32,740 nucleotides of DNA, from assembly GCA_017625835.1 (NCBI GenBank), contig JAGAKF010000091.1, positions 1 to 32,740 on the forward strand, written 5' to 3'. Source of the DNA: Clostridia bacterium (GTDB lineage Bacteria; Bacillota; Clostridia; Oscillospirales; Acutalibacteraceae). Position 1 is the first letter of the stretch; every line of letters starts with the position of its first letter. Below the pieces are notes generated by a model, which was not told the DNA's origin, did not search any database, and saw only the letters and a program-made list of their open reading frames with translations. This document shows positions 30,150 to 32,740 of the stretch, one piece after another. Made by a program: the position numbers and the translations under genes.

Positions 30150-31415
30150 TCAAAATGCCTCAGGATGTTCTTTCTTAACGACTTTGAATGCTTCGTCAGC
30201 AACTTCGATTGTGTGCTTGATGTCAGCATCGGATATTGCATAGTTCATGAAGTGGTTGTGGTGGCTGGAGAAGAAGATACCTCTCTTAACGCACTCTGCA
30301 ATCCATGCCTGATGAAGCATCATTGAATCGTCGTTAGCTATTCGCATATAGAAGAGAGCGGGTTCACCTGAGCAAACAAGGTCAAATCCGTTGTTTGCGC
30401 CGGCAGCCTTAAGGCCGTCAAGAAGCTTAACGCTCTTCTCTTTAAGAACCTTCGGAAGGTCAAGAGCCTTCATCTTGTTGATGTTTGCAATAGCTGCTGC
30501 AAACGGAACTGCACTCATCCAGTATGAACCTGTGTAGGACATGCCTGAAACAGCGTCTCTGAGGAATTCCTTACCGCAAAGGCAGGAGATGTTCCAACCG
30601 TTAGCAATAGCCTTACAGAAGCAGATAAGGTCAGCTTCAAAGCCGTAATATGCGTCAGAACCTGCAAGGTCAAGACGGAAGCCGCAACGAACGTCGTCCA
30701 CGATAAGAACGATGCCCTTTTCTGTACAGAGCTTACGTACTTTCTGCCAGTAGCCGTCAGCAGGTGTTACGTTGTCAAAGTAGTTACCGTGAAGGTAAGG
30801 TGTTGAAATGAAAGCAGCGATTTCGCCTTCGTTTTCAGCAACGATCTTCTCAAGAGCTTCGAAATCGTTCCAGTCAACATAGAGGTTGTTTGCAACGTCT
30901 TCAGGAAGAACGCCGGGATAGTCGATCTTCTGAACAACAGCTGAAACACCGTGGTAGAAGCCGTTAACGAAGATGATTTTCTTTCTGTGTGTAGCGTTAC
31001 GTGCAGCCATGATTGCGAGCTGTGTTGTATCGTTACCGTTCTTTGCAAAGAATGCCCAGTCAGCAGTCTTAACGGTGTCAACCATCAATTCTGCAAGCTC
31101 AACCATCTTGTAAGAAGGGGAGGTTGTACAGTTAGCAATCTTAGCCTGCTCCATAGCAGCCTTATCAACGTCGGGGTCGTTGTAACCGAGGATGTTCGGA
31201 CCGTATGCGCACATATAGTCGATAAATTTGTTTCCGTCAACGTCCCAGAAATATGCACCCTTAGCCTTTTCTGAGAAGAAAGGCCATGCACTTACTGGAA
31301 TGAAGTTACCTTCAGCAGGGCCAAGGTGACCGTAAACACCTGAAGGGATTACTTTAGTAGCACGCTGGAAAAGCTCACGGCTTTTGTCGTACTGATTGAT
31401 TTTAATGTTAGCCAT
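30150..31415 (-). CDS. Class III PLP aminotransferase (GSA-aminomutase-like)
   Basis: The 421-residue fold-type I PLP enzyme resembles glutamate-1-semialdehyde aminomutase/omega-aminotransferases. It has SGVYGHLGPAEGNFIPVSAW, the substrate/cofactor region FFAKNGNDTTQLAIMAAR, the pyridine-N Asp240 in VLIVDDVRCGFR and the Schiff-base lysine Lys268 in ICFCKAIANGW. It is not hemL: no tetrapyrrole genes are near, and family signatures deviate (usual DEV is DDV; usual GKxIGGG is CKAIANG). It would aminate a ketone or aldehyde. It lies 14 bp after the first SCP2-like gene and directly before split transketolase, so a product of transketolase is the natural candidate substrate (inference). Confidence 0.9.
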   Translation of the reverse strand: MANIKINQYDKSRELFQRATKVIPSGVYGHLGPAEGNFIPVSAWPFFSEKAKGAYFWDVDGNKFIDYMCAYGPNILGYNDPDVDKAAMEQAKIANCTTSPSYKMVELAELMVDTVKTADWAFFAKNGNDTTQLAIMAARNATHRKKIIFVNGFYHGVSAVVQKIDYPGVLPEDVANNLYVDWNDFEALEKIVAENEGEIAAFISTPYLHGNYFDNVTPADGYWQKVRKLCTEKGIVLIVDDVRCGFRLDLAGSDAYYGFEADLICFCKAIANGWNISCLCGKEFLRDAVSGMSYTGSYWMSAVPFAAAIANINKMKALDLPKVLKEKSVKLLDGLKAAGANNGFDLVCSGEPALFYMRIANDDSMMLHQAWIAECVKRGIFFSSHHNHFMNYAISDADIKHTIEVADEAFKVVKKEHPEAF

Positions 31416-31429
31416 AATGTATATCCCCC

Positions 31430-32188
31430 TTATGCAAGATAAATTGCGACTCTGTCAAGAATACGGTTGAGGTTGTCGATCATATTGATCATACCGTGCA
31501 TAGCAATTGTGCCTTCACCGATCTGAGCAACAGCGTTAACTTTGCCGTCAAAGAGATCGTGAGCAAGCTTCATGCTGCCGAATTCCATGATAGCGCGCGG
31601 CTCTTCGGGAGCCTGCTTGATTGTGATAAGGTGACCTTTCTTAGCGCGGACAGTAGCTGCAGGACCACCCTTGATGGACATCTTGATGTCACCGTCGATG
31701 ATGTGATCTGCTGAGAACTGACCGATCTTATCGTGGTTACCGATCTGTGAAATAGCAACAGAAATTGTATAGAAGAGAAGAGTGGTGCTGAGGTTAAAGA
31801 ATTCCTCATCCTTAAGATCCTCTTCGCTGGGACGAAGATAAGCTGTAAGAATGTCTGTCAGCTTGGTGAATGTATCCAGAAGGAACTTTATGTGAATAAA
31901 GCCCTTTGAGGGGATAGGTGTAACTGTACCGTCGATCATACCGTTGAACTTTTCGCATGATGAGAAAGGAAGCTTGATATCGCATTCGCTGATACCCTGT
32001 TCCATGCGGCACTTACCGTTTTTGAAAGTAAGAGTAGCAGAAGGGCCGTCCTTAACTTCGAAGCCGATAGAAATAGGCTTGCGTTCAGCCAGGAGAGCAC
32101 TTGCCTTGGGGTCAAGCTCGCACAGATTTTCAAGTGTGCCGAGTATAGCATACATATTTATATATGCTAAGGTTTTTGCATCTGTCAA
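31430..32188 (-). CDS. SCP2-like lipid-binding protein, copy A
   Basis: The 252-residue soluble protein is the first gene of the operon. It contains two SCP2-like stretches: ~50-115 (LTFKNGKCRMEQGISECDIK, then FNGMIDGTVTPIPSKGF) and ~165-245 (PRAIMEFGSMKLAHDLFDGK, then VNAVAQIGEGTIAMHG). The second ends in the hydrophobic helix INMIDNLNRILDRV. It is a diverged relative of the last gene of the operon. The start is TTG: AAGGAGG lies exactly 7 bases upstream, while the first internal ATG (codon 12) has no such site. SCP2 folds enclose a lipid tunnel; here a carrier role for a hydrophobic substrate of the transketolase/aminotransferase is inferred. The operon promoter is at 32251-32279. Confidence 0.7.
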   Translation of the reverse strand: MTDAKTLAYINMYAILGTLENLCELDPKASALLAERKPISIGFEVKDGPSATLTFKNGKCRMEQGISECDIKLPFSSCEKFNGMIDGTVTPIPSKGFIHIKFLLDTFTKLTDILTAYLRPSEEDLKDEEFFNLSTTLLFYTISVAISQIGNHDKIGQFSADHIIDGDIKMSIKGGPAATVRAKKGHLITIKQAPEEPRAIMEFGSMKLAHDLFDGKVNAVAQIGEGTIAMHGMINMIDNLNRILDRVAIYLA

Positions 32189-32211
32189 AGTAATTCCTCC
32201 TTGCGCTTTGA

Positions 32212-32230
32212 AGTGTAAAATAAACTTACA
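32212..32230 (-). other. Small hairpin in the SCP2 operon leader
   Basis: GTGTAA and TTACAC pair around 7 nt, between the promoter and the ribosome binding site of the first gene. It could be a leader hairpin or an operator. Confidence 0.4.
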
Positions 32231-32250
32231 CGAAGCATATTTGCCATTTT

Positions 32251-32279
32251 ATTGTAACAAAACTAATTATAAAAGTCAA
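32251..32279 (-). promoter_or_regulatory. Promoter of the SCP2-aminotransferase-transketolase operon
   Basis: TTGACT, 17-bp spacer and TACAAT on the minus strand. No further comparable promoter is seen inside the operon, although a 15-bp inverted repeat (TGATTTT-A-AAAATCA) lies before the transketolase N gene. Confidence 0.78.
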
Positions 32280-32355
32280 ACATATTCATAGATTTTTTGT
32301 GCCAAAAAACTAAAAAAATTGACAGTTGACCAATAATTTGGTTTTATTTTGTACA

Positions 32356-32376
32356 AAATTCACAATTTGTGAATTT
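32356..32376. repeat. Perfect 21-bp inverted repeat upstream of the SCP2 operon
   Basis: AAATTCACAA and TTGTGAATTT flank a single central T. It lies ~80 bp upstream of the -35 box. The 249 bp from 32189 to the start of the repeat element at 32438 contain only this, the promoter, the leader hairpin and a hairpin with arms GGCTGAA/TTCAGCC at 32381-32404; no gene is seen. Confidence 0.55.
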
Positions 32377-32437
32377 AAACGGCTGAAGTCACATATTTTC
32401 AGCCCCTGACAAATGTTTTTGTGAAGCATATTATCAA

Positions 32438-32740
32438 CAAATTCGGGTTTGTCGGGATGATTTAATGAAAGTCTATAAATTCTGTCGGTGGCAGCAAGCC
32501 ACCGCCCTACGCTGTTTATTCAACTCATCACGTAGGGGACGGGTTTCCCGTCCCGCCAGATACGGTGCAATTTTGCGGGAGGCGAAACGCCTCCCCTACG
32601 GGCACTATCAAAGTCGAGGTGTTATATTTTAGCGTCGCAGACCCTTAATGTTTGCACTGCAAACACATCATTCGCGTAGCGAACATCATTCATCATATCC
32701 GCACAGCGGATGCATCATTGCAAAGGCATCGCCTTTGCTC
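32438..32740 (+). mobile_element. MITE-like palindromic element, copy 2 (cut by window end)
   Basis: It starts with the terminal repeat CAAATTCGGGTTTGTCG (32438-32454) and runs to the window edge; about 16 bp, the other terminal repeat, are missing. It is the reverse complement of copy 1 with scattered differences. Hairpin modules are seen at 32487-32503, 32536-32554, 32577-32595, 32650-32664, 32671-32683, 32697-32711 and 32720-32738. It encodes no protein. Confidence 0.85.

Noticed and set aside
30150-31415. Annotation as hemL (glutamate-1-semialdehyde aminomutase)
   Set aside because: No tetrapyrrole genes nearby, atypical PLP-site motifs and cotranscription with transketolase subunits argue against it.

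Overview
The window reads as a chromosomal segment of an anaerobic, gut-type Clostridia bacterium, most likely Oscillospiraceae/Ruminococcaceae. The reasons are moderate A+T content, strong AAGGAGG ribosome binding sites, sigma-A promoters with 17-bp spacers, CCA-encoding tRNA genes, a Gram-positive SOS box, a dockerin protein, an FprA/rubredoxin oxygen-detoxification pair, and a palindrome-rich ~320-bp repeat of a kind I associate with this group. Genus is not determinable from the sequence alone.

Layout. 1-2060: tRNA-Gly, tRNA-Val and the wreck of a small integrative element (serine-recombinase pieces, a WYL-regulator stub, a stub resembling DUF6809) around one intact secreted-protein gene. 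2087-5075: a cytosolic neutral-ceramidase-like hydrolase and, convergent, the Na+/proline symporter PutP. 5271-7830: rubredoxin, a MITE-like repeat, the diiron flavoprotein FprA and, divergent, the Mn2+ exporter MntP. 7872-10242: an operon of MTA/SAH deaminase and a divergent MtnA-family isomerase. 10335-12965: an operon of an XRE-HTH/transmembrane/lipase fusion protein and a dockerin protein. 13099-15795: a purine nucleoside phosphorylase and a zinc-ribbon/pseudokinase/PASTA membrane protein. 15982-19685: SOS-controlled DNA polymerase IV and, convergent, glycogen phosphorylase. 20070-23032: zapA, a U32 peptidase and a GNAT acetyltransferase. 23087-26200: a PfoR/PTS-IIC-like membrane protein with a metallophosphoesterase and, divergent, a cell-wall amidase. 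26253-27334: tRNA-Leu and a DMT-family exporter. 27392-32188: a five-gene operon of SCP2-like protein, class III aminotransferase, split transketolase (N and C halves) and a second SCP2-like protein. 32438-end: a second, inverted copy of the MITE-like repeat.

How the genes work together. FprA and rubredoxin form a known O2/NO-reducing pair. MTA deaminase, 6-oxopurine nucleoside phosphorylase and the MtnA-like isomerase could form a 5'-methylthioadenosine or 5'-deoxyadenosine salvage route through inosine-type intermediates. The two strongest candidates for undescribed biology are the SCP2/aminotransferase/transketolase operon and the membrane-anchored DNA-binding lipase. In the first, transketolase chemistry followed by transamination could make an amino-polyol, conceivably a sphingoid-like base carried by lipid-binding proteins. 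Functional proposals for both are inference; the gene structures are seen directly.
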